Source: JANWXD01 sp035575135
GTDB lineage: Bacteria > Acidobacteriota > Terriglobia > Bryobacterales > Bryobacteraceae
Direction of reading: 5' to 3'
Assembly: GCA_035575135.1 (NCBI GenBank)
Contig: DATLYE010000034.1
Span: 62,001-126,000, forward strand
DNA: 64,000 nt
Shown: positions 53,127 to 61,659 of the stretch, in pieces
How the letters are laid out: every line of letters begins with the position of its first letter
Numbering within the stretch: position 1 is the stretch's first letter
Program-made: the position numbers and the translations under genes
The notes under the pieces: generated by a model
What the model was told of the DNA's origin: nothing
What the model saw: the letters and a program-made list of their open reading frames with translations, nothing else
Database searches by the model: none

Positions 53127-53798
53127 CTACCCCGGCAGCGGTGCGGGTTTGGGCCGCCAGTGGCGAAAGGCCTGCCACCAGACGTAGAGCCCGAACAGGT
53201 AGGAGACGACGATGACGAGATTGCCGAACCCTACGAGAGCGGGTGCGAGGGTTCGCAGGGAATGCCCGATGGCCTTACCGGCCATTTCGACTCCCAGACC
53301 GCCGCTGAGCAGCAGCAGCGTGCGGTCAGGGTGGCGTCGTCGGATCAAGAATGCCCACAGGACCAGATTCGCGACCACAGCCAGAAACCCGACGTTCCGC
53401 GCCACCAAAGTCATCCGTGTGTTGAAGCCTTTGTCGGCATACATGACGAACGACAGCAGTGCGATCATGACCGCCGAGGCACCCAAAATCCGAGCGAACA
53501 TCGCCCCCGCCTGTGCTGCTTGCGCGGCACGTCGCACAAGGCTCAAGACCACGCCCAGCACGAGAATCTGCAAAATTCCATCCGTAATCCAATAGTACCC
53601 GGCGTAATATAGAGGCGACCTTGAAATCTCCTTCACGGGGAAAAAACTTCCACCGGATACTACGGTGCCGAAAAACATTCCGATGCAATACACGAAGACC
53701 GTGAGGAACTCGCGCCATGCCCCGCGAAACAGCGAGTGAATCACCAGAGCTTGTAGAACCAAGCCCAACAGGAAGGAGAAAACCCACAGCCATGGCAT
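53127..53798 (-). CDS. Integral membrane protein of unknown function
   Basis: A 223-residue protein with about six membrane helices ('MPWLWVFSFLLGLVLQALVI', 'LTVFVYCIGMFFGTVVSG', 'VGFLAVVANLVLWAFLI', 'LVIVVSYLFGLYVWWQAF'). I chose ATG 53798 because the hydrophobic stretch begins there; the frame extends to 53828. There is no recognisable family motif. Similar short polytopic proteins are frequent orphans in Acidobacteriota. It follows the repeat-protein gene on the same strand with a 118-bp gap. Confidence 0.65.
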   Translation of the reverse strand: MPWLWVFSFLLGLVLQALVIHSLFRGAWREFLTVFVYCIGMFFGTVVSGGSFFPVKEISRSPLYYAGYYWITDGILQILVLGVVLSLVRRAAQAAQAGAMFARILGASAVMIALLSFVMYADKGFNTRMTLVARNVGFLAVVANLVLWAFLIRRRHPDRTLLLLSGGLGVEMAGKAIGHSLRTLAPALVGFGNLVIVVSYLFGLYVWWQAFRHWRPKPAPLPG

Positions 53799-53916
53799 GA
53801 GGTTCGCTGTGATTCTACCAGATCGCAACGAACCAGCACCGACGGCCGTGAGCGCGGCCTGCCGCGAAGCCGCTCAAAGACTGTATGAGAGGGTTGAGAG
53901 GGTACGAGCGCGAGAG

Positions 53917-54438
53917 CTAGGCCCGGCGCACATCCGGATCAGGAGGCGGCAGGGGGATTCCGGCGTGACGCAGGCGGCCATCCGGATCGGGTGGCGGCAG
54001 CGGAATGCCCGCCCGGAGCACATCAGGATCAGGAGGCGGCAGGGGGATTCCGGCGTGACGCAGGCGGCCATCCGGATCGGGTGGCGGCAGCGGAATGCCC
54101 GCCCGGAGCACATCTGGGTCAGGGGGCGGCAGCGGGATGCCGGCGTGTCTCAGGCGGCTATCCGGATCGGGTGGCGGCAGCGGAATGCCCGCCCGGAGCA
54201 CATCTGGGTCAGGGGGCGGCAGCGGGATGCCGGCGTGTCGCAGGCGGCTATCGGGGTCCGGCGGAGGCAGCGGAATGCCCTGCGGCAGCACTGCCCCGAG
54301 GTTCACTGCATCCTGGGGCACTACGGTCGGGCTGAAGGCCGGCAGGGACCCCCCGGCCACCAGCGTGCTGAGCACCGCCAGGGCGAACAACAGAGAAACC
54401 GTCACGTAAACCACTGAGTTTTCAAACATTCGGGACAT
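53917..54438 (-). CDS. Membrane-anchored protein with four 30-residue proline-rich repeats
   Basis: A 173-residue protein from ATG 54438 (GAGGAA 6 bases upstream). Residues 4-30 ('MFENSVVYVTVSLLFALAVL' and on) form one hydrophobic signal-anchor. After a short spacer ('VPQDAVNLGAVLPQ') residues 54-173 are exactly four copies of a 30-residue unit, each with two GIPLPPPDPD decapeptides: one followed by SRLRHA or GRLRHA, the next by VLRA (VRRA in the last). No Cys. A rigid polyproline-type arm spanning the periplasm is plausible; a repeated precursor peptide is the alternative. The function is unknown. Confidence 0.75.
   Translation of the reverse strand: MSRMFENSVVYVTVSLLFALAVLSTLVAGGSLPAFSPTVVPQDAVNLGAVLPQGIPLPPPDPDSRLRHAGIPLPPPDPDVLRAGIPLPPPDPDSRLRHAGIPLPPPDPDVLRAGIPLPPPDPDGRLRHAGIPLPPPDPDVLRAGIPLPPPDPDGRLRHAGIPLPPPDPDVRRA
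53920..54279 (-). repeat. Four tandem 90-bp repeats inside the proline-rich protein gene
   Basis: The 360 bp encode four 30-residue units exactly in frame. Copies are close to identical at DNA level, e.g. GGCGGCAGCGGAATGCCCGC and TATCCGGATCGGGTGGCGGC recur, with small differences between pairs, indicating recent slippage or gene conversion. Because spacing is constant and there are no unique spacers, this is not a CRISPR array. Confidence 0.9.
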
Positions 54439-54674
54439 GGCTTTTCCTCGACAGATTAAGGATTTCTTCACTCCACCCGGGCCGCCCCCGGGGTTTAAGG
54501 GCTCCGATGTAGTGAATTGCCCTTATTTTAGCCCAAAGAGCACCTGAGCTCTCCTCAGATCATCACTTATTCCATCGGGAATACCACCGTGGGAGGGCAC
54601 TACTCCGGAGGACAGTTCCCGCGGAGCGCAGGCCGGGGGCTACCGGCGGCCAATCCCGCCCGGCAGAAAGCGGC

Positions 54675-55538
54675 TTACTGGGGGTATCGCCCCGGGTCCC
54701 CGGCCGGAGATGCTGGAATCCACCCGGGCGGCTGCAGGCGCAGGTCGGCCGTCACCTCGTCGAGCATCGGCAAGGTCGTGATCTTGCTTTGAAGCGCGAA
54801 GGCCGTCAGCAGCAGGTTGTCGCAGATGATGTTGATCAGCCGCGGGATGCCCTGCGCGCGCTGGTGGATCTCCGCCAGCACGTTCGGCGGGAACACGGTC
54901 TGCTCTTCCATGCCCGCGCGAACCAGGCGCCACCGGATGTACTCCACCGTCTCGCGCTCGGAAAACGGCCGCAGGGTGTAGCGCAGAACCACGCGCTGCT
55001 TGAGTTGCCGCAGATTCGGGGCGTCCAGCTTCCTGTCCAGCTCCGGCTGGCCGGCGAGGACGATCTGAAGCAGCTTGCCACTGCGGTCTTCCAGGTTGCC
55101 CAGCATGCGGATCTCTTCCAGTACGTCGAAGCTCAGATCGTGCGCCTCGTCCACAATCAGGGCCGTAATGCGCCCCTCGGAGGCGTTTTGCACCAGAAGA
55201 TCGTTCAGGGCAAAGAGCACCTCGGTCTTCGAGCCGCGGTTGCAATTGAGCTCAAAATCGTAGGCCACCATCTCGAAGAACTGCTCTACTGTAAGCCGGG
55301 AGTTGAACAGAAACGCGAAGGACACGCCGTCCCGCTCCAGCGTGTCCCGAAGGCACTCGAGCAGGGTGGTCTTGCCCGTGCCGACTTCTCCGGTCAGCAC
55401 AATGAAGCCTTTGCGCTGCTCGACCCCGTAGACGAGATTGGCCAGCGCCTCCTCGTGCTGCGGGCTCCGATATAGGAAGGCCGGGTCGGGGCTTAGGTTG
55501 AACGGGTTCTCCTTGAACCCGAAAAAGGTGTTATACAT
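54675..55538 (-). CDS. ExeA-like AAA ATPase
   Basis: A 287-residue ATPase of the ExeA/GspA-type (AAA_22). 'MYNTFFGFKENPFNLSPDPA' is the typical start; Walker A 'TGEVGTGKTTLLECL' at residues 49-62, Walker B 'ALIVDEAHDLSFDVLEEIRM', sensor 'QIVLAGQPELDRKL'. The C-terminal membrane and peptidoglycan-binding domains of full ExeA are missing. It lies 68 bp beyond the last csm gene on the same strand and might be read through, but such ATPases are common near secretion or exopolysaccharide genes, so a CRISPR role is not implied. Confidence 0.88.
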   Translation of the reverse strand: MYNTFFGFKENPFNLSPDPAFLYRSPQHEEALANLVYGVEQRKGFIVLTGEVGTGKTTLLECLRDTLERDGVSFAFLFNSRLTVEQFFEMVAYDFELNCNRGSKTEVLFALNDLLVQNASEGRITALIVDEAHDLSFDVLEEIRMLGNLEDRSGKLLQIVLAGQPELDRKLDAPNLRQLKQRVVLRYTLRPFSERETVEYIRWRLVRAGMEEQTVFPPNVLAEIHQRAQGIPRLINIICDNLLLTAFALQSKITTLPMLDEVTADLRLQPPGWIPASPAGDPGRYPQ

Positions 55539-55606
55539 CGGGACCGAACAAGGCGCCAGCCGCGGATCTCACCCTCGCATCTTACCACGGGGCGCGGCAA
55601 AGATCT

Positions 55607-56758
55607 TTATGCCGTAAGCTCCAGCAACGCCCATCCGGGAAGCGCCGCCGGGCGGTCGTTCACAAAGACCACGCGCCTTGTCTTGGGAAACGGCAGTCCC
55701 GGAGTCACGCTGGCGCCGTAGAGAGGCGAACGGCGCAGGAGGCGCCGGTAGAGTTCATCTCCCGTATCCGTCCAGGCGACCTTCGAAAGCAGGCCGGCGC
55801 CCCAACCGAGCACGAGCAGACAGGCATCGTCGCGGCTGCGGGCCTCCGCGAGCCGGGTTTCCAGTTCATCGAGGCTCTGCCTCACCAGCTCCAGTCCCGC
55901 GAGCGCGGCATATTCCCGATGAACCGCCAGCAGCCGGGCGGCGTAGCTGTTTGCCGCCTCCAGAATGGCGCGGCGAGTCGGCGCGTGTCCCCAGTGAAGC
56001 GTGCGGGCTACCTCGGGGCTCTCCAGAAATCCGCGCTCCTGCCACGCTCCTTCAAATACCGTGCCGGGCATCGCCATCTCGGCAAACCACGGCGTACTCT
56101 CTTCCGGCCGTCCTCCCGGAACCGTGCCCCGCGGGCTCGTCTTCCATCCCAGTTCCAGCTTTCCTCCGCGCGAGGCCAGCGTTGCCACGCGGAGCAGATA
56201 GATCCGGAAGCCGGATGCGGGAACGGGAGCCGAGTCGGAGGCTCCGAGCCAGCGCATGCGGCTGCTGCCCTCGAGTCCGAGCCGGCGTTCTTCGGCGATC
56301 TCCGCCGGACGCCGGGGCGGGCGATCTCCCTCGAACTGAGCCGCAACCGCCTCCAGCGCCTTGTGATCCATCGCCGCCGCCAGGGCCGCCGTGTGCAAAG
56401 CCCCCTTGAGTGCGCTGCCGGGCAGGTAGGGCCCCGCCGGACCGGCCGCAAAAGTGGGAATATGCAGGCTGTCGCCGCGCGCCTGCTCCCAGTAGCGTGC
56501 GCACGCGGGACTTTCGAAAGGAACCCGCCGGCCTGCGTAGCTCTGCGCGAAACCGCCCCAGGAAGCAAATTCCAACCGCTCGGCGCGCTTGAGCTGAGTC
56601 AGGTAACTGTCGAGGCGAGGTCCTTTGGCCAGCAGGCGGAAGATGCGGCGCTGATCGAGCACACTCACCTGGTCCTTCCACACCATGTAATCCACGGGCG
56701 ACAGTTTTTGTCCGTCCCCCACAAGCAACGGTGTCAGGCAGGTCAGGCGATACTTCAT
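55607..56758 (-). CDS. csm5: Type III-A CRISPR effector RAMP protein Csm5
   Basis: A 383-residue RAMP protein, last in the csm operon. 'LTCLTPLLVGDGQKLSPVDY' is the N-terminal strand and loop of Csm5, 'YLPGSALKGALHTAALAAAM' the glycine-rich RAMP loop, with 'GSALKG' as in other Csm5 proteins. Csm5 caps the 3' end of the crRNA and recruits maturation nucleases. The ATG overlaps the Csm4 stop by ATGA. A Csm4 vs Csm5 swap is possible but order and loop type support this. Confidence 0.85.
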   Translation of the reverse strand: MKYRLTCLTPLLVGDGQKLSPVDYMVWKDQVSVLDQRRIFRLLAKGPRLDSYLTQLKRAERLEFASWGGFAQSYAGRRVPFESPACARYWEQARGDSLHIPTFAAGPAGPYLPGSALKGALHTAALAAAMDHKALEAVAAQFEGDRPPRRPAEIAEERRLGLEGSSRMRWLGASDSAPVPASGFRIYLLRVATLASRGGKLELGWKTSPRGTVPGGRPEESTPWFAEMAMPGTVFEGAWQERGFLESPEVARTLHWGHAPTRRAILEAANSYAARLLAVHREYAALAGLELVRQSLDELETRLAEARSRDDACLLVLGWGAGLLSKVAWTDTGDELYRRLLRRSPLYGASVTPGLPFPKTRRVVFVNDRPAALPGWALLELTA

Positions 56759-57777
56759 GACGCCACCGGTACCGGCACAGCAAAGGCAAAACTGGCCCGA
56801 TACACCGGGTGAGGCGATCCCGCCGGGGCGACATCGAGCGCACGGCCCCGGGGCGCGTGCGCCGCCACCAGCACGGAACCTTCGGCGATCAGCCGCGTGG
56901 ACCGTTTGAGCGCACCCTGCGCCGCGGGGCTGCTGATCCGGCCGGAGCGGACGATCAGGCTGTAGTTGCCGCGCTGCCAGTCAATGTCTTCGCCGGCCGC
57001 CGGGCTGAAAACCGACAGCAGCCACCAGGCAGGCTCGGTCCCTGAGCCCGCTTTGTTGTCCTCCGCCGTTGCGGAAGCCGGTGGTCCGGCCTCGAGCACG
57101 TCGTCTTCGAACTCCACGGCCGTGGCATGGCCCCATCCGAGCGAACGCTTGCCGCCGATGCCGCAGTCGGCCAGCAACCGCAGCGCGGCTTGGACCGGCT
57201 CGGACCAGCGCCGCCGGGCTTCCTCGCAGGCAAAGCGGACCGCACCCCAGACGCCCGCCCCGCTGCGGAACTCCAGGCAGGCTGCGCGGTGCACCTCGAC
57301 GCCCGCCCCCAGGCGGTCCACTGCCGCAAATGCGCGCAAGGATACCTTGAAGGGCCCGGCAGGATCGCCCGCGGGGACCAGACACTGGCTTTCCCCGTCA
57401 ACCACCCAGGCATCTTCTTCGAGCGCCTGCTGGCTCGCCAGCGAACGCACGGCGCTTAACGGGATGAGACGCGCGCCTTTCCAGCGCACCTTCGGCGAAG
57501 GCGCGGGAGGCCAAAGGGTGCTCGGAGGCGTCACGAAGAGCGTCCTGTGGTGAAAGGGGAACAGCGAGGAGAAGCGCACGGCCGGACCCTCCGGGCGCTC
57601 GAAAACAGCCTCGAGCCAGTCTGGGAGGAGTCCCAGCAGGTTCATCGCATGCGTGACGGCCGCATACACGGCGTCGCTGTGAAGGATGATGTCCGCCAGC
57701 CCGGGGGCCCCGCATTCCGAGCCGAAGCGCCACGGCCCGCGCGGCCAATAGCGGAAAGTAAAACCGCCCGGCGCCAT
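56755..57777 (-). CDS. csm4: Type III-A CRISPR effector RAMP protein Csm4
   Basis: A 340-residue RAMP protein that normally binds the crRNA 5' tag and Cas10. The N-terminal RRM-like strands are 'GGFTFRYWPRGPWRFG' and 'LADIILHSDAVYAAVTHAMN'; the glycine-rich loop is 'LADCGIGGKRSLGWGHATAV' (GIGGKRSxGWG), which identifies Csm4. I chose ATG 57777, overlapping the Csm3 stop by one base (TGATG). A longer frame to 57900 would run through csm3. Confidence 0.88.
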   Translation of the reverse strand: MAPGGFTFRYWPRGPWRFGSECGAPGLADIILHSDAVYAAVTHAMNLLGLLPDWLEAVFERPEGPAVRFSSLFPFHHRTLFVTPPSTLWPPAPSPKVRWKGARLIPLSAVRSLASQQALEEDAWVVDGESQCLVPAGDPAGPFKVSLRAFAAVDRLGAGVEVHRAACLEFRSGAGVWGAVRFACEEARRRWSEPVQAALRLLADCGIGGKRSLGWGHATAVEFEDDVLEAGPPASATAEDNKAGSGTEPAWWLLSVFSPAAGEDIDWQRGNYSLIVRSGRISSPAAQGALKRSTRLIAEGSVLVAAHAPRGRALDVAPAGSPHPVYRASFAFAVPVPVAS

Positions 57778-58613
57778 CACGAGGTGAGTTTTTCCGCGAA
57801 ATCGGGAGCGTTCAGCAGGGCCTGCAGTGCGCCCACATCGGCTCCGGAGAGCAGCTCTTTTTCCGGCGCGCCCGCGGCATAAAAGTACCGGCCCCGCCAA
57901 ATTAATCGCAGATTCCCGAAAGAGACGCGCCCGCTACCCCGGGAACCGCCGCCGCCGAGCGAGTCGTCTTCGAGGAGCCGAAGCGCCTCGGCCAGACGCG
58001 CAGGCAAGGCTTTGTCCTCCTCGCAAAGAATGTCCACCACGAAGCGGACCTTGAAACGCGCCCCGGCCGGCACCCGCTCCAGGGTCCGGGGATTGGCCTG
58101 CGAGGTGATCCGGTCAATGGCGTTTTCGCTCTTGACCTCGGTGAGCTCATCGTCCAGGTTCTCGCGCATCTGCGGCGTGATGCTGTCCGGATCGAGCGGC
58201 GCGTCATAGACCGTGAGGCGGGCCGGCGTCGCCACCGCACCGTCCAGCGGCTCTCCTTCCACACGCTCCAGACGGCCCGGACTGCGGCCGAACAGCAGGC
58301 AGATCTCATCATCCGGCCGATCACTCTGGTGGATCCGCACCTCCTGTCCTCTGCGCCGGGACAGATACACCAGCTCGGAGGGAACGGCGAGTCCGGAGGC
58401 TTGCTCCAGCAGCGAACGCAGTCGCCCGCGCAAGGAGCTTCCCGGAACGTAGGGCCGCCCGAACGAGTCCTTGACGACCGGGTTGTCGGCGCCGCCGATT
58501 TCGAGCGATCCCTTCCCTGCCCCGATATGCAATCCCGTCTCGCAGCGGAGTTCCCCTTCCAGGATCAGTTTGCCGATCAGCTTCAGTTCGGTTTGCGCAG
58601 TGTGGGCACTCAT
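57777..58613 (-). CDS. csm3: Type III-A CRISPR backbone RAMP nuclease Csm3
   Basis: A 278-residue backbone subunit that polymerises along crRNA and cuts target RNA every six nucleotides. 'GLHIGAGKGSLEIGGADNPV' places the catalytic Asp at D43, matching D32 of the Staphylococcus protein, and 'GRPYVPGSSLRGRLRSLLEQ' is the glycine-rich RAMP loop. Target RNA cleavage should therefore be intact. It is 12 bp after Csm2 and coupled to Csm4. Confidence 0.93.
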   Translation of the reverse strand: MSAHTAQTELKLIGKLILEGELRCETGLHIGAGKGSLEIGGADNPVVKDSFGRPYVPGSSLRGRLRSLLEQASGLAVPSELVYLSRRRGQEVRIHQSDRPDDEICLLFGRSPGRLERVEGEPLDGAVATPARLTVYDAPLDPDSITPQMRENLDDELTEVKSENAIDRITSQANPRTLERVPAGARFKVRFVVDILCEEDKALPARLAEALRLLEDDSLGGGGSRGSGRVSFGNLRLIWRGRYFYAAGAPEKELLSGADVGALQALLNAPDFAEKLTS

Positions 58614-58625
58614 GGGTTTCTCAGA

Positions 58626-59075
58626 TCATTCGTTGTAGGCCACGATGGCTTCAAAGAGGTCGCGGAAACGCTCATAACCGCGCGGGTCGTTCTTCCGCGT
58701 GACCTGCAGCAGCAGCTTCTCCAGGCTGTCGAGGCTCCGCAGCGAATGGCGCGCGATCGTGTACGCCAGCCGGGCGCGGAGCATGACGAACTGATGCTGG
58801 CGCTCGGCATCGGGGGCGCGGCAGGCCCGGCGCACGGCATTGTACAGGCGCCGGAGCTGGCTTTTCGTACCCGAATCCAGATCGCGCATGCGGCTGACAA
58901 TGCTGTGGGCCTGGTTGTCCAGGTACAGACTGTCGGCGATCAGACGGTCCAGATCAATCTCGGGAGGTCCTTCGGCGCGGCCGCGGTCCGCGCGCCGGTC
59001 CTCGCCCCGTCCGGCTTTCCCTTCGCGCGCCGGACGCGGTTCGCGGGTCTTGGTTTCCTGTTGGACTTCCGCCAT
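58626..59075 (-). CDS. csm2: Type III-A CRISPR small subunit Csm2
   Basis: A 149-residue protein whose first 40 residues are charged and probably disordered; the rest is helical ('LRRLYNAVRRACRAP', 'ARLAYTIARHSLRSLDSLEK', 'YERFRDLFEAIVAYNE') in the Csm2 pattern. It lies between cas10 (3 bp) and csm3, the expected position. Csm2 forms the inner filament against the target RNA. Confidence 0.88.
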   Translation of the reverse strand: MAEVQQETKTREPRPAREGKAGRGEDRRADRGRAEGPPEIDLDRLIADSLYLDNQAHSIVSRMRDLDSGTKSQLRRLYNAVRRACRAPDAERQHQFVMLRARLAYTIARHSLRSLDSLEKLLLQVTRKNDPRGYERFRDLFEAIVAYNE

Positions 59076-59078
59076 GCC

Positions 59079-60533
59079 TCACACCTCGGTCAAGAGTTTG
59101 GTCCACTCCAGGGCAACACGGCCGGCCGGCCGCAGCCGCCTGTGGCCCGCCGCTTTGGTCACGATTTCGTTCAGGAGCTGGCTACGAAGTCTCTGAGCCT
59201 CACGGCCGCGGCTCTCCGCGAAGGCGCGGCTCAGAGCCCGGTGCACGCGCCAGGGCCGCTCGAGCTGGCCTTCGGCGGCCCGGGCGGCGCCGCTCGCACC
59301 TTCCCGCCGGTAGAACGCGCCGAGCTCCACAAACAGCGGCGCCGGCGAAGGCAACACCGAAGCTGCCTGCCGCATGGTCTCGTGCAGTTCCGACGCCAAC
59401 GCGAGCTGCCGCCATTCCAGTGTACGGCCCATCACCCAGATACAGTCCTTGCCGGCGGACTTTGCCGCATCCAGCCTCCGCCCCGCCTCTTCGTAAACCG
59501 CCAGGGCCGAAGCTTCGGGCTCCGGAGCCAGAGAAACAGCCATTGTAATCGTCTTGCCCTCGGGACCTGGAAAATCCTTCAGATTCTCCTCGGTAAAGCG
59601 GTGAAACACTCTTTGGATTTCGCGGGCCAGCGGGATCAGCACGTCCCAGGATCCGTAGAGCGCAAAATCATCGCCGCCCGTATACAGGATCACGGCCTTG
59701 CGCCAGTACTCCGGCAGCGAGCAGAGCAACTCCAGCTCCCCGGCGAAAAACTGCTTGTACATCACCGAGAGCTGGACGTGTTCTTCGATGGTGGTGGCGC
59801 GGCGAAGCCGGATTTCCAGATTGTCCACGTCGCCCCGCAGAACCCCCCAGCTCTTGCGGCCGTCGGCGCGCCCGGCCAGCGTTGCTGGTGCCGCAGGTCC
59901 GCCTCCATCTTCCTCCGGGGCGGCGTGCCGGGCCAGAGGAATGGCTTCCGCAGAAGGCGTGGAGCTTACCGGCCAGGTATGCTTACCGGACTCGATGGCA
60001 ATCCGGGCCGGCGCCTCGGGGCTCCATCCGACAACTCGTGCATCCTGGAGTCCCATCGCCATTTCCCGGGCGAAGTACGAGGCCGGCTGCGGATCGGCTT
60101 CTTCGAACGGCTCCAGCAGCGCGAGGCTGCGCCCGGCCAGCGGTGCTCCCTGCTTGCGCGCCATCTCGTCCACGATACGCCGCCGCACGACGCTCCAGTC
60201 GCCCAGGTTTTCCGTGATTCCCCAGATCAAGCGGAGGCGGCCCCCGCTGAGCTGTTCCATGCCTTCGCCGGCCGCGCCCAGGAAGTCTTCGGCCGTGCCG
60301 CGCGCCTCTTCCGGAAGAACCAGCAGGAACTGGCCGCCTCCGCTCGAGCCGAGCAGAACCCGCGCCAGTCCGAGCTCAGCGAGCAAGGCGCGCGGGATCA
60401 CTTCGCTCAGCAACGTGACCCACCGGCAGCGCCCGAGCAGCACCTGCTCTTCGCGCGCCTCCGCCGGCACCGGCGACAGAATAAACTCTTCCGTCCCCAG
60501 AATCTTTCCCTGGAGGAAGACTTGAAGCGCCAT
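59079..60533 (-). CDS. cas10: HD-less Cas10/Csm1 with intact GGDD palm domain
   Basis: A 484-residue Cas10, much shorter than the usual 750-900. It starts directly at the first palm domain ('MALQVFLQGKILGTEEFI', 'GSSGGGQFLLVLP'), so the N-terminal HD nuclease domain is missing. Between the palms no CxxC pairs occur, so the usual zinc site is also absent. The second palm is intact: 'GVLRGDVDNLE' and 'ILYTGGDDFALYG' (G286-G287-D288-D289), the cyclic-oligoadenylate synthase core. It should make cOA but not cut ssDNA with HD. It is first in the operon; I see no ribosome-binding site near ATG 60533, yet no in-frame HD coding lies upstream. Confidence 0.92.
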   Translation of the reverse strand: MALQVFLQGKILGTEEFILSPVPAEAREEQVLLGRCRWVTLLSEVIPRALLAELGLARVLLGSSGGGQFLLVLPEEARGTAEDFLGAAGEGMEQLSGGRLRLIWGITENLGDWSVVRRRIVDEMARKQGAPLAGRSLALLEPFEEADPQPASYFAREMAMGLQDARVVGWSPEAPARIAIESGKHTWPVSSTPSAEAIPLARHAAPEEDGGGPAAPATLAGRADGRKSWGVLRGDVDNLEIRLRRATTIEEHVQLSVMYKQFFAGELELLCSLPEYWRKAVILYTGGDDFALYGSWDVLIPLAREIQRVFHRFTEENLKDFPGPEGKTITMAVSLAPEPEASALAVYEEAGRRLDAAKSAGKDCIWVMGRTLEWRQLALASELHETMRQAASVLPSPAPLFVELGAFYRREGASGAARAAEGQLERPWRVHRALSRAFAESRGREAQRLRSQLLNEIVTKAAGHRRLRPAGRVALEWTKLLTEV

Positions 60534-60633
60534 GGGGATTGAGACTGTACCGGAAGCCGTCAGTGTAACACGCCGCTGCGATACCGAGTACGGTTAAACT
60601 TCGGCTGCGCGTTCGCCCAGCCCGCAGGCGCTC

Positions 60634-61644
60634 TCAGAAGGCCGGCCGGGGCCGATATCCCGGGCGGGCCCGGATGCGGTACTTTTTGGCGACGTCCGAG
60701 ACAATCTCCACCGTAATCTTGCGGAACCCTTCATTGGGGTTCGGCGCCGGGTAGTAGGTGACGGTGTAGGAGTTGCCCAGGTCTTCGCGTACGGACTCGA
60801 AGGCCTCCACCTGCTTCTGCCAGGTCTTGGCGAAGTAGGCCCGGCCGCCCGTGCGCGCAGTGATGCGGCGAAAGACGGCGCTCGAAATGGGGTCCTTGTT
60901 GACTTCGTTCGTCGAGATGACGTAAATCGGGATGCCTTCGTCTTCCGCCACCGCGCGCACGTCGTCAGGGGCCACCATGCTGGCGTTGTCCGGCCCGTTC
61001 GAGAACACGACAATCACCTTCCGTCCCGGAACCTTGGCGGCGTCGCGCAGGCATAGCAGCAGTGCGTTGTACAGAGCGGCGTCATCGCCGGCCACGGCCT
61101 TCCGCAGGCCGAGAATCGCCTCGTTGCGGTCCCGCGTCAGGGGCGCCGCCCGCGACAGGTTCCGGCTGAAGGTGTACACCGCCACGGAATCGGCGCGGTC
61201 CAGACCGCGGATGAAATCGGCGATCGCATCCGAGGCGTACACAAAGCCGCGGTACATGTAGTTGCTCGTGTCAAAGAGGATGAACACGTTGGTGCCCACC
61301 AGAGCGTCGGCGCGGCCTTCCAGACCTTTGGGATCCTCCGCGCCGCCGGGCGATCCGATCAGGGGACGCGTGCTGCCGTCGGCCAGGACTTGCACGGCCG
61401 GCTTGTTGCCTTCGGCGAAGGTGGCGATCTTCTGGACGATTCCGTCTTCGAGAATCCGGAAGTCACTCGGCTTGAGTCCGTTGACATACCGCCCCTTGCT
61501 GTCCGTCACCGTGAACGTCAGCACGACCATGTCCACTTTGACGCGGAACACCGGCCGCTCTTGAGCCCAGGTGCGCGAGCCCGGTGTCAGTGCCCACGTT
61601 CCCAGCAGCAAGACCCATGCGACAAGCATCGTCAGGTTTTTCAT
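60634..61644 (-). CDS. Acidobacterial VWFA-domain secreted protein (TIGR03436-like)
   Basis: A 336-residue exported protein: signal peptide 1-27, a beta domain ('VTDSKGRYVNGLKPSDFRIL', 'EDGIVQKIATFAEG'), then a von Willebrand A domain. The MIDAS motif DxSxS is altered to 'LFDTSNYMYRG' (D-T-S-N-Y). 'ALYNALLLCLRDAAKVPGRK' and 'VIVVFSNGPDNASM' follow as in the TIGR03436 family, which is abundant in Acidobacteriota and has no known function. It ends about 100 bp before the cas10 gene and is probably independent of it. Confidence 0.88.
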   Translation of the reverse strand: MKNLTMLVAWVLLLGTWALTPGSRTWAQERPVFRVKVDMVVLTFTVTDSKGRYVNGLKPSDFRILEDGIVQKIATFAEGNKPAVQVLADGSTRPLIGSPGGAEDPKGLEGRADALVGTNVFILFDTSNYMYRGFVYASDAIADFIRGLDRADSVAVYTFSRNLSRAAPLTRDRNEAILGLRKAVAGDDAALYNALLLCLRDAAKVPGRKVIVVFSNGPDNASMVAPDDVRAVAEDEGIPIYVISTNEVNKDPISSAVFRRITARTGGRAYFAKTWQKQVEAFESVREDLGNSYTVTYYPAPNPNEGFRKITVEIVSDVAKKYRIRARPGYRPRPAF

Positions 61645-61659
61645 GGCCGATCCCTCCGG

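Noticed and set aside
53920..54279. Tandem repeats resembling a CRISPR array
   Set aside because: The period is a constant 90 bp, exactly 30 codons in an open frame; there are no unique spacers between repeats, and copies translate to the same decapeptides.
54675..55538. ExeA-like ATPase as a CRISPR-associated gene
   Set aside because: Only proximity supports it; such ATPases are common near secretion or exopolysaccharide genes, so it is kept as an independent gene.
58329..60542. 737-codon open frame on the + strand across the csm genes
   Set aside because: It is antisense to Csm3, Csm2 and Cas10, all with strong family motifs; composition is a shadow of high-GC codon bias.
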